Assembly: GCF_004359215.1 (NCBI RefSeq)
Contig: NC_090613.1
Coordinates: forward strand, 2,620,967-2,684,966
DNA: 64,000 nucleotides
DNA from: Bremia lactucae
Taxonomy: Eukaryota; Oomycota; Peronosporomycetes; Peronosporales; Peronosporaceae
Direction: 5' to 3'
Of this stretch, positions 9,871-21,440 are shown piece after piece (within the stretch, counting starts at the first letter, position 1; each line of letters begins with the position of its first letter). The position numbers were made by a program, and so were the translations under genes. A model generated the notes under the pieces. That model searched no databases. It was not told where the DNA came from and was given only the letters and a program-made list of their open reading frames with translations.

Positions 9871-10740
9871 AGTAGTCAAACTTCAACGCTTATGTGCTTG
9901 TGCACAGCCGTCGGTGTCTAACGCCACAGTGTGATGGGTACTTACACTGAGGTCTTGTGCAGTCGTGCAAACGGCCGATCCACAAGTGAGGCCATCACAC
10001 TCACTCGTAGGACATCCACACGCTTGTGGAAGCTCCCAGACGTTCATCAGATGGTCATTTGATGAACGATAGGCAGGTATCGTCACGACTAAATGATGCC
10101 AATTTATGCAGGGCTCGAACTTTTTGAGCATGATAAACCATGGATGACATCAAATTTGTCGTCCAAATTCAGTCCGATGAATTCATCATCGTACTGTTAC
10201 CCGTTAACCTGTATTAAATACCAACCACACGTGTCTTTACTGTTACAGGTGCGCCTGTTGCTAGGAGCACTGTCATCCTCGCTAGATAAATATCGCACTT
10301 AATAAGTTTGAGTCTGCGATCTTCTAACGATTGGTGTCGAATTAAATATTTTGACGCCCTAAAACCAACTAGGGACTTAAGTGGCAACTTATTTGACACA
10401 TTTATTTGCAAGGTGATGAGGTTGGTCTCATCACCTGGGGCAGTTAGTTATGTTGACCTTCATAAACCGCTTCTTTACCAAATTCTGTTTTCAAGAAAAA
10501 TTACAAATTGCTGGCAATTGTAGGATGTGCTTAGTTGAAAATGACAAGCTCCAGAGTGGACGAAAGCTTGTTGAGGGCTGAAGTCCTCCTATTTTGCTAC
10601 ATAGATCGCTTGGTCTAGCGTCTCGCGTTCAAGCTGGAACAGTGGGGTATTAACAGGACCGTCTGCAAAAACTTTAATAAACACAGTTACCTGTGTTTGT
10701 TCATCTGTTGGATGAATCACGATACAACTAATTATAGATC
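9871..10740. other. No gene recognised; holds an 85-bp inverted repeat arm
   Basis: No supported gene. 9898-9985 is repeated in inverse orientation at 12057-12140 (shared: TGCACAGCCGTCGG, CACAGTGTGATGGGTA, GGTCTTGTGCAGTC). About 10005-10080 has short inverted copies of GATGAACG/CGTTCATC. The open frames here are short and of random composition. Confidence 0.45.
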
Positions 10741-11400
10741 TGTATTTTGGGCATAAGCGTGAAGGTCACGCTTGCCCTACTTAAGAAAATCCTGGACCAC
10801 AGCTCGAGCCCTGAATTCGGCACGTGGCGGCTCAAATGTTTACCTTGCGCTGGGTCTGGAAGCCATCATACGACCTAAAAACCAATGGGTTGTAAGCTTA
10901 AACCCTAAGGTTCAATATTTGGCACGTCTAGCTAAGATAGACGTTCCAAATTTCACTTTTGTCGCATTATCATTGACGCGGCGAGCTTCAATGGCGACTC
11001 TCTTCGACTGCCTTAAACTTTAAGATTTCGATCTTAAGGCTTTCGGTTCGACGCGGAAGCGTTGGTCCGCTAGCAGCCTGTAATTGCTGTCTCAGCAGTT
11101 CCAAATGTCGAGCTCTCAGTTCTCTGAACAACTCTGCGTGTTGAGAGCCTTGCTGGTAAAGCAAGGCTACTTTTTCTTCGCCGTTGAGTCCATGTTGTAT
11201 GAACTCGGCTATGGCCGCATGCTGTTCAGCTATGTTCAAAGTGAACAGCATGGCGCCAACGGCTGTCCCACCTACGACCAAACTCATGCGTTTGTCCGCT
11301 CTCCATTCACGGTCGCTCAAATGAGTGAACAAATGTTGCGTGATAGCATTCTTGAGGGGCTTGCTAGCTCCTTTCCTCTTCATCCAACATGTTCATGTTG
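10741..11400 (-). pseudogene. gag: Ty3/gypsy gag (family C), broken
   Basis: Minus-strand gag downstream of a minus-oriented family-C LTR. The open piece 11383-10988 (131 codons) has an Ala-rich N-terminus (VVGGTAVGAMLFTLNIAEQ), a helix rich in Gln/Glu/Arg/Leu (RELRARHLELLRQQLQ), then LPRRTESLKIEILKFKAVEES. The core continues with frame breaks to about 10741, ending at the GCATAAGCGTGA-type hairpin sequence that also occurs in the D gag at about 40309. Homologous to 13490-14375 and 7677-8356. The 3' part of the element is missing. Confidence 0.7.
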
Positions 11401-11447
11401 GATGGAACGTGCGTAGGCAACTGAACGGCCTTCGAAGTGCTACCAGG

Positions 11448-11954
11448 TCTAACGGGGCACTTCTTGCTAGTAACTGATAACAGTACTAGTCAACCTACAC
11501 TAATTACAGTAAAGGTGATGACTATTTCACGTACACGTCGTGCAGAGGAAGATTCTAAGCAGCTAAGAACAGTTAGCTACTAAAGATAAAATTTAAGGCT
11601 TAACAATAGAGAAAAAGTAAACTGTATTAGTATATTTGGTTATTCATAACAATCTTCTAATTACAGGCCTTAATATATCAATAACTAATTATGCAATGCG
11701 CTTCCTTGCGCGACGCCTAATCGTGTCTTGTAACGATTGGCGGGGTTGATTTAAGCTGAAATCAACCAAATAATAGAACCAATGTCTTATCAAGTCAATA
11801 TTACCAAATTTGGTGAATTTGGCACAACTAACTCAACATTAATAAGATTTAATTATTTTGTGCTTCTTTATTTATTTCCTCTCATAGAAAATAATAATTA
11901 TATATTATACCTCCTATAGGAAAAAATATTTTTTATAACGGGACACCCGTTACA
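11448..11954 (-). repeat. LTR of family C (5' LTR)
   Basis: 507-bp LTR in minus orientation, from TGTAACGGGTGTCCCGTTATA (read from 11954) to CCCCGTTAGA (11448). Co-linear with 19811-20294. The primer-binding site TGGTAGCA (complement at 11438-11445) follows after two bases, then the gag frame. Confidence 0.85.
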
Positions 11955-12462
11955 CTAATTGATTGTGGAGCGTTTAGCAATTTCATTCGATATAAGACTG
12001 AGGCTCAATCGGCTCGGGGCGATATACCTCTAACGAGGATGACAGTGCGCTTGAGTCTTGTGCAGTCGTACTAGACTGCACAAGACCTCGGTATAACTAC
12101 CCATCACACTGTGGAGTTAGATTCCGACGGCTGTGCAAACGACATGCAGTGTCGAAGTTCGACCACTCGATTAAGTCGGGTGGATTGAAACATGAATGCT
12201 TGTTCAGAAAGCAACATCCAAGAAAATTTGATACGCATGTCGATAGGAGACGGTGCAAAAAATAAAAAAATTGACTGGGAAAGTCGATCGTGGAGGATCT
12301 CGCTGTGGTTGCGCAACCATAATTTGACGCCGTTGGGGGAATGCTTCATAAATGTGTAAGGAAGACGTCCCAAAATGTTTGAGGAATAAGAACCAAGAAA
12401 CTTGTTCAAAGGGTCCCAGGAACCTTAAGAAATAAGTTTAAATGATAAAACTGAGATGTTAA
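11955..12462. other. No gene recognised; inverted repeat arm at 12057-12140
   Basis: 12057-12140 is the inverse counterpart of 9898-9985. The minus-strand ORF of about 100 codons over 12104-12409 shows no family I recognise and has no counterpart elsewhere in the window. About 12370-12430 (GTTCAAAGGGTCCCAGGAACCTTAAGAAATA) is repeated near 14785-14815 (GTGTCCCAGGAACCTTTAGAAATA), the leader of the family-E pol copies. Confidence 0.4.
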
Positions 12463-13205
12463 ATGTCTTGGGGAACAACAGATCAAGTGAAGGCGCTTGT
12501 GCACCGATCTGATTACGCCTCCAAAATTAATTTTTCGAAGATAAGTCATTTGCCAACGCTTGAGCCGAAACGGTTTCTGCGTGCTCTGCGTAATGGCAAA
12601 GTCAATCAGGTCTGTGTAATTATCACAGACGACAAGTACGTGGCCGATATTCGGTCGGCAATAGTATTTCCTGAAAGCGAACGGGTTCTCAGCAGCTCAT
12701 CGATGGACGAAAGTGTCCTTTGCGAAAATACTCGAATTGAACGTTTCAAGTCTCAATCCTGGGAGTCTTAAGGATTTGATCGAATCCAAGGATAAATTCC
12801 CAGAATCCGTAACGTGCGAGTTGCCTAAGGACAAAAGCACTCGACACGAAACCGATCAATAAACATGTTCGAAATACTGTAATATGAAGCATGGACCATT
12901 GTGGACAAGTACTAGCGACCGACAAATTTTTGCCGACACCTTAGCTGAGGGCCATGTGAGCATGTTGACCTCCCCATATAACTCTCCGACCTTCTCTGTG
13001 CGGAAAGCAACAGGAGCGTGGCGGATTGTACATGCGTTCAACAAATTGAACGCTACAACGGCAGCGGCTCAAACGCCGATACCACGAAAAGACGTAATCA
13101 TTGATGGCATGTCAAAGGGTACTTTTTTGTCATAGGATCCGATGGATGGATTCTACCAGATCATAATGTGTAAACAGGATATTCCTTTCTCAGCAGTAAA
13201 TTCTG
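12463..13205 (+). pseudogene. Ty3/gypsy pol fragment (family E), RT N-terminal part
   Basis: Plus-strand remnant of the protease-RT linker and start of reverse transcriptase. The piece 12463-12771 contains the linker motif SSSMDESVL; 12884-13135 contains TSPYNSPTFSVRKATGAWR and HAFNKLNATT, the first strands of the RT fingers, followed after a stop by MDGFYQI (about 13141-13160). These match 14990-15540. Stops and frame changes occur at 12770, 12860 and 13135. Similarity ends near 13205, before the catalytic YxDD, so the copy is truncated. Confidence 0.8.
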
Positions 13206-13489
13206 TACGCATTTAAATTGACAAATTTAGTCGATTTGCTTCTCCTTTTTCGGTCACGACAATAATCTTGCTTTTTAATTTTTTTGGTGACGGCCAAACT
13301 AAATCGCGTTGAACTTAGCATTTCAACAGTACCCAGTTACTGACATTAATTAAATTTACAGACTATTCTTGTGCATGTGCACGCCGTTGTATAGAGTATG
13401 TGGCGAATGATGCCACGACATTTCTTAACAAGTTTATTTTAATTGTTTACAGTACTTGGTAGAGCCATCCGCACCTCAATATTGCTTTC

Positions 13490-14375
13490 ATGCAGTGTGT
13501 GAGAGGCTTACTCACTTCAATGAACTCGAAATGAAATTGGTCGAACTTATGAGTTTGGCTGTAGGCGGGCCAGCGGAAGGCGCAATGTGTACGCTTTACA
13601 AAAAGACGAACAACATGCGTCCATCGCCGAGGTGATATCGACGTGGCCAGAAAAAAAGTACCCTTGCCTCACCAGCAAGGCTCTTAACACGCAGAAGTGT
13701 TAAGACAACAGGGCGCTCAACAGTGTGACAGCAGTATTTGCATGCTGCTAGCGGACCGACCCTTCCGCGTCGATCCGAAAGCTTAAAGATTGAAATCTTT
13801 AAGTCGAAGGCCGACGAGGGCGACTTCCTAATAAGATTAAACGTCGAATTAGACGATGCCATTTAAAGCTCGCCGCACAGTGATTATGTGACGAAAGCGA
13901 ACTTTGGCATGTTCAACTTAGCCCGACGTGCCAAATCTTGGACTTTAGAGCTCAAACATCACGATACATTGATTTTGGGTCATATGAGGTCTTCAAAGCC
14001 CGGTTCAGGCAAACATTTGAGCTGTCAGTGCTGAATTCAGGGTTCGAGCAGAGCTCCTGTATTTAAAGCAGGGCAGGCGTGGTTTTCACGCATATGCCCA
14101 ACATGCGATACTTGTAAGTTCTATCGTGAGTCATCCAGTTAATAAACAAAGATCCTGCAGATGGTCCTGTCAAAACCCACCTGTTTCGGCTTGAATTAGA
14201 GACGCTAGATCAAACGATCTCTGTAGCAGAACAGGAGGATTTAGCTTGGAAAAGGCTTTTGTCCACTCTGAGACTTATTTTTGGCCACGTATGCGACAAG
14301 AAAGCGGAGGTCCAAAACCAATGGACCTTTCGTATGTAGAGAGCGAAAAAAACCTTCGACATTTCTTATAGCAGC
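13490..14375 (+). pseudogene. Ty3/gypsy gag relic (family C/D type)
   Basis: Plus-strand gag remnant. SGPTLPRRSESLKIEIFK (about 13750-13805) matches SGPTLPRRTESLKIEILK of the C gag; RLNVELDDAI (13833-13862) and LARRAKSWTLELK (about 13918-13955) give the gag core order. Frame breaks are frequent and there is no zinc knuckle. It is neither preceded by a recognisable LTR nor followed by its own pol; a B-type LTR fragment of opposite orientation begins at 14381. Confidence 0.65.
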
Positions 14376-14380
14376 TAAAA

Positions 14381-14715
14381 TGTAGGTGGGCGGTACTATA
14401 GTGGCCACGCTCTACTTAAGCACTCACCTTCTAGCACAGTGAGGTAGTTGGCGGTCGCCTAACCGACCTCACCCAGCGAACTAAGTACCTTAGTACAAGT
14501 GTCGTAACGGAAGAAGTACTCCGGCTTCACGTGCGCACTTGTTAACGAGGAAGTAGTTCTAAGACTGATTTATAAGTCAAATTAATATAAACCTATTATC
14601 CAATCAATGGATGCTACCTCTGTAGATGTGCACCCCTACATGCATGCGTATTATTCTGAATACCTCGGATTACGAATGACGCTAGCCGTCATCCCTTCCA
14701 ATGTGAATGCACCTA
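14381..14715 (-). repeat. LTR fragment of family B
   Basis: About 335 bp of a minus-oriented B-type LTR, starting TGTAGGTGGGCGGTAC (plus strand) and ending at GAATGCACCTA, where the family-E leader begins. The outer ~190 bp of the LTR are missing. Blocks such as CCACGCTCTACTTAAGCAC and ACCTCACCCAGCGAACTAAG identify it. Confidence 0.75.
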
Positions 14716-14819
14716 ATATAAAACTTGATGCAGTAAGTCCCCAAAAGTCTGCGGAAAAATTAGTCCCCAAAAACCTGTGGCCAAAGTGTCCCAGGAACCT
14801 TTAGAAATAGGTTTTAATG

Positions 14820-16500
14820 AGAAACGTGAGGTATTTATGTCTTAGTAAACAGCGATCAAGTGTAGGCGCTTATACACTTGATGTGATAGCGCCTCCAAAG
14901 TTAACTTTGGAGATAACTCAATTGCCAACGCTAGACCGAAACGGTCTTGCGTGATCTGCGTAAGCGTAAGTAGTTCCTGAGAACGAACGGGTTTTCAGCA
15001 GCTCATCGTTGGACGAAAGTGTCCTCAATGGGAAGACTCGGATGGAACTTATTACGTCCCAATCCTGAAGTACTTGAAGACAAATCCTTTATGCAAGGAT
15101 CTGATCGAATTCAAGGATATATTCCCTGAATCCGTACCGTGCGAGTTGCCTAAGGATAAAGCACTCGACACAAATTCGACCTGATACCAGGTTCGAAAAC
15201 GCCACGAGATTGATCTGGAGCCGGGTACAAAGTACTGTACAACGCACCAGTGACCACTGCCTAAGGAGCTAGTGGACGCGATAGACGCATTCTTTGCAGA
15301 AAAGCACGCAGCAGGCCTAGTCCAAGAGCCGAAGTCGCCACACTCGTCGCCGACGTTTTGTGTGCGTAAACTCAATGAGAAATGGCGCATAATACATGCT
15401 TTCAACAAGCTGAATGCGGTCACAAGTCCGGCATCTATGTGTTGCAGAAGAACATGGCCGCAGCATTTTTAGCGCGCTCGACATGGTCGACGGCTATTAA
15501 CAACTATCACATGAGAGAATCAGATATTCCTCTCACAGCAGTGAGAATTCCCAGTGGGATGTTGTGGGAATGATTGGTCACGCCCTTAGGAGTTTTCAAC
15601 GATCCAGCTACGTTTAATAGGTTGTATACGCAGCTCTTTCGGCCGATGCGGCACTTCGCCGCAGACGAATTTCGACAATATATTCGTTCACAGCAAGGCT
15701 GAAGGGGGGGGGGTATGATGGATGTTCAGGATCATATCGAGCACCTTCGAGCGGTGTTGATGTGTATGCGCGAGAATCGACTATTTGCGAACATCAACAA
15801 GTGCCTCTTTGGGGCGGCAGCAATTCCCTTTCTGGAATTTTTCATTGGAAAGGGTGGAATCCGTGCGGATTCAGAGAAGATTCGTGCAATTGCACAATGG
15901 CCAACGCCATCATCCCGAAAGGTTTTCGCAAGTAGTTGGGCCTCGTGAACTACTTGCACAAGTACAGCGAAAATTACGCAAAGATGGCCAGGCCATCGAA
16001 CAACTTGCTGAAAGACGACGCGGCCTGATCGTAGACAGAGAGAGCTAAACAAGCTTTTGAAGCGATTAAGTTGAGCCTACAGTCGGCACAAACATTGGCG
16101 TTGCCGGACGAGGGTAGTCCATTTAGTTTGGTGTGATACATCAGACTTTGCCATTGGCTGTGCTCTGTTGCAGCTGGATGCCAGTGGTAATTAGCGGGTG
16201 TTTCGTTTCAATCGCGGCAGCTTAAGGCCACTGAGAAGAATTATCCAGTGCACGACAAGGAATTTCTCGCAATAAAGTACGCCCTTGTCAAAGTTCGGGT
16301 TCACCTGCTGGGCAGTAAACCCTTTGTCGTCTATACAGACCATGACTCGTTGAGGACGGCGACTCAGTCGCCCCACTTTTCACAAGGTATGGCGCAATAA
16401 TTGTCATTTTTTGCGGAATACAATTCACGGTGGCTTACAAGCCAGGAAATTAGAACGTGCTAGCGGACGCCCTGTCGAGACGTCCTGATTACGAATCGGA
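14820..16500 (+). pseudogene. Ty3/gypsy reverse transcriptase and RNase H (family E)
   Basis: Frame-broken pol. In order: linker SSLDESVL (about 15000-15028); PESVPCELPKDKAL (15128-15170); HEIDLEPGTKYC (15207-15240); RT fingers HSSPTFCVRKLN (15343-15380), HAFNKLNAV; a palm region with PSGMLW (15550-15570); EFFIGKGGIRADSEKIRAI (15836-15892) at the RT connection; RNase H (FAIGCALLQLDASG around 16150-16190, KYALVKVRVHLLG around 16275-16312). A run of ten G at about 15703-15712 and at least eight stops or shifts interrupt it. The YxDD region (near 15675) reads FDNIF, so the catalytic pair is lost. Confidence 0.85.
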
Positions 16501-16506
16501 CACGTT

Positions 16507-17830
16507 GTGCATCTTGAAACTTCAGTGTTCGAGCTTATACGCAAGGCGTGTGTTCAAGACCCGGATTTTCAAGGTGTTGAAGAGGTGTTGAGCGCCTCTG
16601 CGGAAGCCATCAAGTTGACGAAGCGCCAGCAGGCAGATCCCATTCGGTATAGTCTGTCCGATGGACTCCTGTTGTACAGTGTGAATTCGAGGGATAAAAG
16701 ACGCGTGGTCGTCCCTAACGACAAGGACTTACGTCACCGAATTTTCTCTGAGGCACATGATACGCCGAATCGTAAACATTTGGGGCGCAAAAAGACGTAC
16801 CCGTCTGTGGCACGTGACTTGTGGTGGCCCCACATGTACAAGTGGGTCCGGTCGTATGTCAAGACGTGCGAGACTTGTCAACGAGTGAAGCCTCTGCCGT
16901 CTTCAGTAGCGCCGCTGCAGAGTTTGTCGGTCCCAGCGAACTGTTGGCGCTCAGTAAGCATGGACTTAATACTCGACATTTCGGCGGATCGGCATGGCCA
17001 TACGGGCATTATGGTATTTGCGTGTCGCCTCAGCAAGGTAGTGTGACAAGTGGCGGTATGCCGAATCATAACGGCACTGCAGGCGGCACAGCTGTTCATC
17101 GACAACGTGTTTCGACATCATGGACTTCCGGAGTCTTTCGTGAGTGATCGAGATCCTCAGTTTGTGTCTACCTTTTGGCAACATGTTTTTCGGCTGATGG
17201 TGTTTCGACTGGATATGTCTACAGCGGATCATTCGCAGACTGACGGTCAGACCGAATCGGTCAACAGTGTTTTGGAGGATGTGTTTCGCAATGTTTGCGT
17301 GGATGAGCCATCCCAATGGAGTGCGCAGTTAGAGCAAGTAATATTCGCAATGAATAATGCGGCATTCGTCGACAGGTTTTTCCCTGTTCTATGTGAATGG
17401 GTTGTGGCATCCGCGTACTCCCTATTGTTGTCAATGGCTTCTAATGAGGATGGGGGGTGTCGCTGATAACCTGAGGCCTAAATGGATTCGACCGTCGGTC
17501 AAACGCAATTTGCTGACGTTTATTGAAACTGGTGAAGCCATTAGGCTACGTGTCAGGGACGTCATGGCTGCTGCTCAAGAGCTTCAAAAGGAAAACAGTG
17601 ACAGTCATGGTCCTCTAAATGCGCAAATGTTTAAGACTGGTGATTTGGTGCTACTTAATGCAAGATATCTACCTATGCACGCGGTTTCAGTGGTCGGGAG
17701 TACGAAGCTTCGTCCGTTTTCGTGCGACCGCTTACGGTTATTGACCGACATCTTGAGCTTTCCATCGGCTGTGGCAACGCACCCGATATTTTATGTTGGG
17801 GTGCTCAAGTGGTCCGGCGGACCGGTCTGA
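16507..17830 (+). pseudogene. Ty3/gypsy integrase (family E)
   Basis: Integrase with N-terminal H2C2 zinc domain in the open piece 16507-17046 (179 codons): H of EAHD, H of KHLG, then CETC (16868-16880). The core follows: first catalytic Asp in SVSMDLILD (about 16957), then a stop at 17044-17046; second Asp in VSDRDPQFVS (17141-17170) and Glu in DGQTESVN (about 17239-17262) in the shifted frame 17050-17466. Another shift leads to 17357-17830 with KTGDLVLLNA and the tether HPIFYVGVLKW. All three acidic residues survive, but three frame breaks prevent a full protein. Confidence 0.85.
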
Positions 17831-18109
17831 AACAGACGCTACAGTTATCAGCCGGGGACGCAGCAGACCTCTCACTTGGTGGGTGATCGGTCGTCCCGGA
17901 AGTGTTCGCAGGTGGCCCTGAAGGGTACGACGGATGACGCAAGGGGTAAGCAGACTGGTGCGAGGGAGGTGCAGGAGCCTGCGTAGAGATCAAAAGGTGG
18001 CGCTTTATGATCTCCACCCGATCATACAACGAAGCCAGCCAATGCTGATGGTCATTCAAGTTCTTGTTCATCGTCGAGCTAAGTCGTAAGCTGCTTCAAG
18101 CGACGCCGT

Positions 18110-18340
18110 TGACGTATGATTCGTCCTCCTCAACCCTTGTTGAGTCACGACGAAGAGCGATACTTCCATGTGAAAAAGTTGGTCGGACATCAACGTAAAG
18201 GGGACGGCAGAAGTTCTGAGTATGGTGGCGTGGCTGCTCGAAGGCCCGTACTACGTGGAAGCCGGAGGACCGCCTCGTGAAGGACTGCGCCAACCTCGTG
18301 AACGCTTACAGGCGTTCCACTCAATCGGTCCGCGCCAAAC
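18110..18340 (+). pseudogene. Chromodomain of family E pol (broken)
   Basis: Downstream of the integrase, EERYFHVKKLVGHQRKGDG (about 18147-18205) is the first strand of a chromodomain. After a shift comes TTWKPEDRLVKDCANLVNAY (about 18251-18310), which corresponds to its C-terminal helix. Chromodomains at the end of pol define the chromovirus branch of Ty3/gypsy and are thought to steer integration to marked chromatin. I saw no clear LTR after it; sequence to 18760 is GC-rich with short frames on both strands. Confidence 0.65.
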
Positions 18341-18759
18341 CGGGCCTATAAGGCTCTTTGGGTTGATGTCGTGGGGTGGATTCCCCTTCTGGATTTTTGA
18401 TGATGACTTCTTGGAGAATGAGCGTCGGGGGCAGGACTGTCTCGGTCAATACAACGACAGACATCCCACCGCTAATCAGCAACCGCCTTGGCCATGTAAA
18501 TTGAAGACGTCGAAGCGCTAACCAGTCGAGCCGATGCGGCGAGCTGAAGATTTCGGGGATGGGATATCTCATGGCGGTGATCCACCGGCGGAAATGGGCT
18601 TCGTACGCCTGTCGGCCGACATCAGTGTCGTCATCAAGAACGAGTGGGCATTCATCGACCTACTCCACAGGTATTCCTCGCTCTCGGCATTGTTGGTGGC
18701 ATTCCGCGTAGTCGGCCACGGGCCAAACCTTCACTGAAAGCAGCTGGTCTCCCGTTTGT

Positions 18760-19810
18760 GGGAAGCAAGTGATGTTCCCTGTCATTTCTCACGATTTATT
18801 TATGAAAGCATACTCCCGTATCTCCTAAGTATTAAGGTATACGGCATTTGGATTATTTACAATTCTGAAATGCGACCATTCGTTTATCGCGGTTTTCAGC
18901 AAAATATATACCTTACAACAGAGAAGCTATATTTGTTTAATTCGATTATAGCCATTGCTGATCTTATTACGATTACGCTAATGCTCAAAACCGCTCTGCA
19001 AAGCACCTATAATTTTTGTATTTTTGTCGTTTTCTAAAAAAACATGCAGTTCAAAAAACACTCTAGTAGCTTTACGAGAGCAATCACGTTACCGGAAACC
19101 CCATCAATAAGTCTACATTTTGTGCTATTCTTGTTGCTTCGACATCCTGCAAAGACCCTGCAAAGATACACATCGAGTTAAAATTGTGTTATCTTTGAGG
19201 ACGTTAAATGAAAAAAAATTAAAGAACTAACTAGACTTGAGCCAACATGTTAAGGGGAGCTAGGTTTCTTTCACGTCGGAAGTCGATTCATATCGACTAG
19301 TTAATAACGTAACTCTTTCTCAGCCTTAAAGAACTCGACAATGCATTGGCGCGTGCCCATTTTTATAGGATTAACTTAGAGCCCTCATGCAAGTGGAGTC
19401 GAAGCATGGAAAGCGAACTCGACCGATGACGCCAGCTATGTGATACTAGCGTTGAGCTTTGGGTTCTATTGTATCAGAAAAATAATACTAAAATGAAATT
19501 TATCTTTTTGGAAGGTTAGTTTCAATCTCAACTTTTTAGCTGCACGGTATCCTGTGGCGAAATGAAAAAGACAGTTGAATACGGATGTAAGTACTTAATT
19601 AATACCGTTAATGTTTTTTGAGTTGAAAATGATTGATTCGAATTGTCTAACGGTTAAAGCTCTCTCGAAATGAGGGTGTGTGTAACAAAAAATACACATA
19701 AATCTTTTAGTAGATGAAATTTTTTAAACACGAGTCACATGGCGGTAAAACTTTTTTAAATAGTTACTACTTTTAAGTAAGTATTGACTTATATATTGAA
19801 GTAGGATAGA
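18760..19810. other. AT-rich, no gene seen
   Basis: No supported gene. The open frame at 18756-19037 (93 codons) has a low-complexity, AT-driven composition (Ile/Leu/Tyr rich) and no start context. Nothing else was recognised. Confidence 0.5.
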
Positions 19811-20294
19811 TGTAACGGGTGTCCCGTTACATATATATTATTTCCTATAAGAGGAATAATAAATATTATTTCGTATGAGAGGAAACAAATAAAGAAGCAC
19901 AAAATCATTATTTTTATCAAATTTGACGTAACTTTTCCAATAGTACCGAATGAAGTGCAAGAAGAGATTGGTTAATTTAAGTTGAAATCAACCATAATAA
20001 TCGTTACAAGACGCGATTAGGCGTTGCGCAAGGAGGCGCATTGCGTTGTTAATTATTTTAATATATTAAAGCCAGTAGATAGAAGATCGTTATTATTACT
20101 TTATATATTAATACAGTTTTACTTTCTCCCAATTTTAAAGCATTAGAATTTGCTCTTAGTAGCCAAGACTTTATAGCTACTTAGAATTTTCCTTTTCACG
20201 CCGTGAACGTGAAGTAGTCGAAATACCCCACCTTCACTGTAATCAGTTTAAGTTGACTAGTACTGTTATCAGTACTAGCAAAGGTGCACCCGTC
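19811..20294 (+). repeat. Solo LTR of family C
   Basis: About 484 bp from TGTAACGGGTGTCCCGTTAC to roughly GGTGCACCCGTCT, co-linear with the minus-oriented C LTR at 11448-11954 (shared: GTTGCGCAAGGAGGCGCATTGCG, TAATACAGTTTTACTTT, CTAGTACTGTTATCAGTACTAG). No primer site, gag or polypurine tract lies beside it and no 5-bp duplication was found, so it is a decayed solo LTR. Confidence 0.75.
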
Positions 20295-21440
20295 TTGAAG
20301 CAGTCACATACGATATAGATACACGGTGCATACGAAATATGTATCCTCCCTAAACCTAACATATAAAGTTAGACATAACTTATATGGGAATTACTTTACA
20401 CGTGTTGAGGTAAGCAAACATAAATCAGCTTGATTTTATTTATGCATCTGCCTAATGGTAATTACAAGTCGAACTTGTATTGCATGCCTTCTCTGTGCGA
20501 GTGACTGAGTCGATCACTTTTTGAGACGCGTCCACAACGTCTGCAAGTCAGACAAACTTTAAATCCTTATTTTTAAGTCAATGCACCAATAAGCTTCACC
20601 AAAAACAGTGCATCTATTGAGTGGAAGCACTGCTATGGCGTCAAGATCTAGCTCACTCGAATACAAACATATATTGAATACGAGATTGCCCCTTCTCCCA
20701 TAAATGACTGTAATGAAACCTAAGCCAAAACAGCTTCAGGTTAATATTTATTCACGAGGAAGCGTGACAACCTCATCATTTAATTGTGTATATTAAAATT
20801 AGCCACTAGCAGTGTTGTTACTTCAAAGAAGAGCTATTTGCAAAGAAGATCTATTTGTTTAATCAGATAAATCACTCTAGCCACTGAGTAGAGCCAGTTG
20901 CATCCTTCTCGAAAAAAGTAACGAACGACCGTGGAAGTTATATTTAAATTCAAACAAACCGCTCTTTCTTAATTATTGCCCCCACAACTATTTACAATAA
21001 TTAAATAGTAATTTAAATTCGCAAACAATAATTTTACACAACTTTTGTAATTTGAGGTTCTAATCCAAAATGTCAACAAAAATCTACGATACTACATAAG
21101 TGCGACTAGGAGATGATGACGATGGAAACGTAGTGGCCGCTCAATATCATCGTTACGTTTATTACCGTCGTTATTTTATAAACTACAGATTGTGGGCTTC
21201 AAACGGTAGCTGAAATGTAGCTACATAACGGCTGATGGACGACCTTCTTATTGCTTCTTCTGCGCTAGCTAGCCGAATGCAAAGTAGGTTCTCTAAATGA
21301 CTAATATACTTTCCAAATTACTTCCTTCCCGACTAGTCGACTACTCCGCTATATATACCTGAATAGGTTTATGAGCCCAATTATGGCAGATGCAATTCTG
21401 TTCTAAATGAGGACAATTATTTCGTGTGAGAATTTAATAC
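20295..21440. other. AT-rich, no gene seen
   Basis: About 1.1 kb with no open frame of credible composition and no similarity noticed to other parts of the window. It may be old LTR sequence or the flank of the copia remnant to its right. Confidence 0.45.

Noticed and set aside
18756..19037. Plus-strand open frame of 93 codons with hydrophobic stretches
   Set aside because: Composition follows local AT richness, no start context, no similarity; not supported as a membrane protein.
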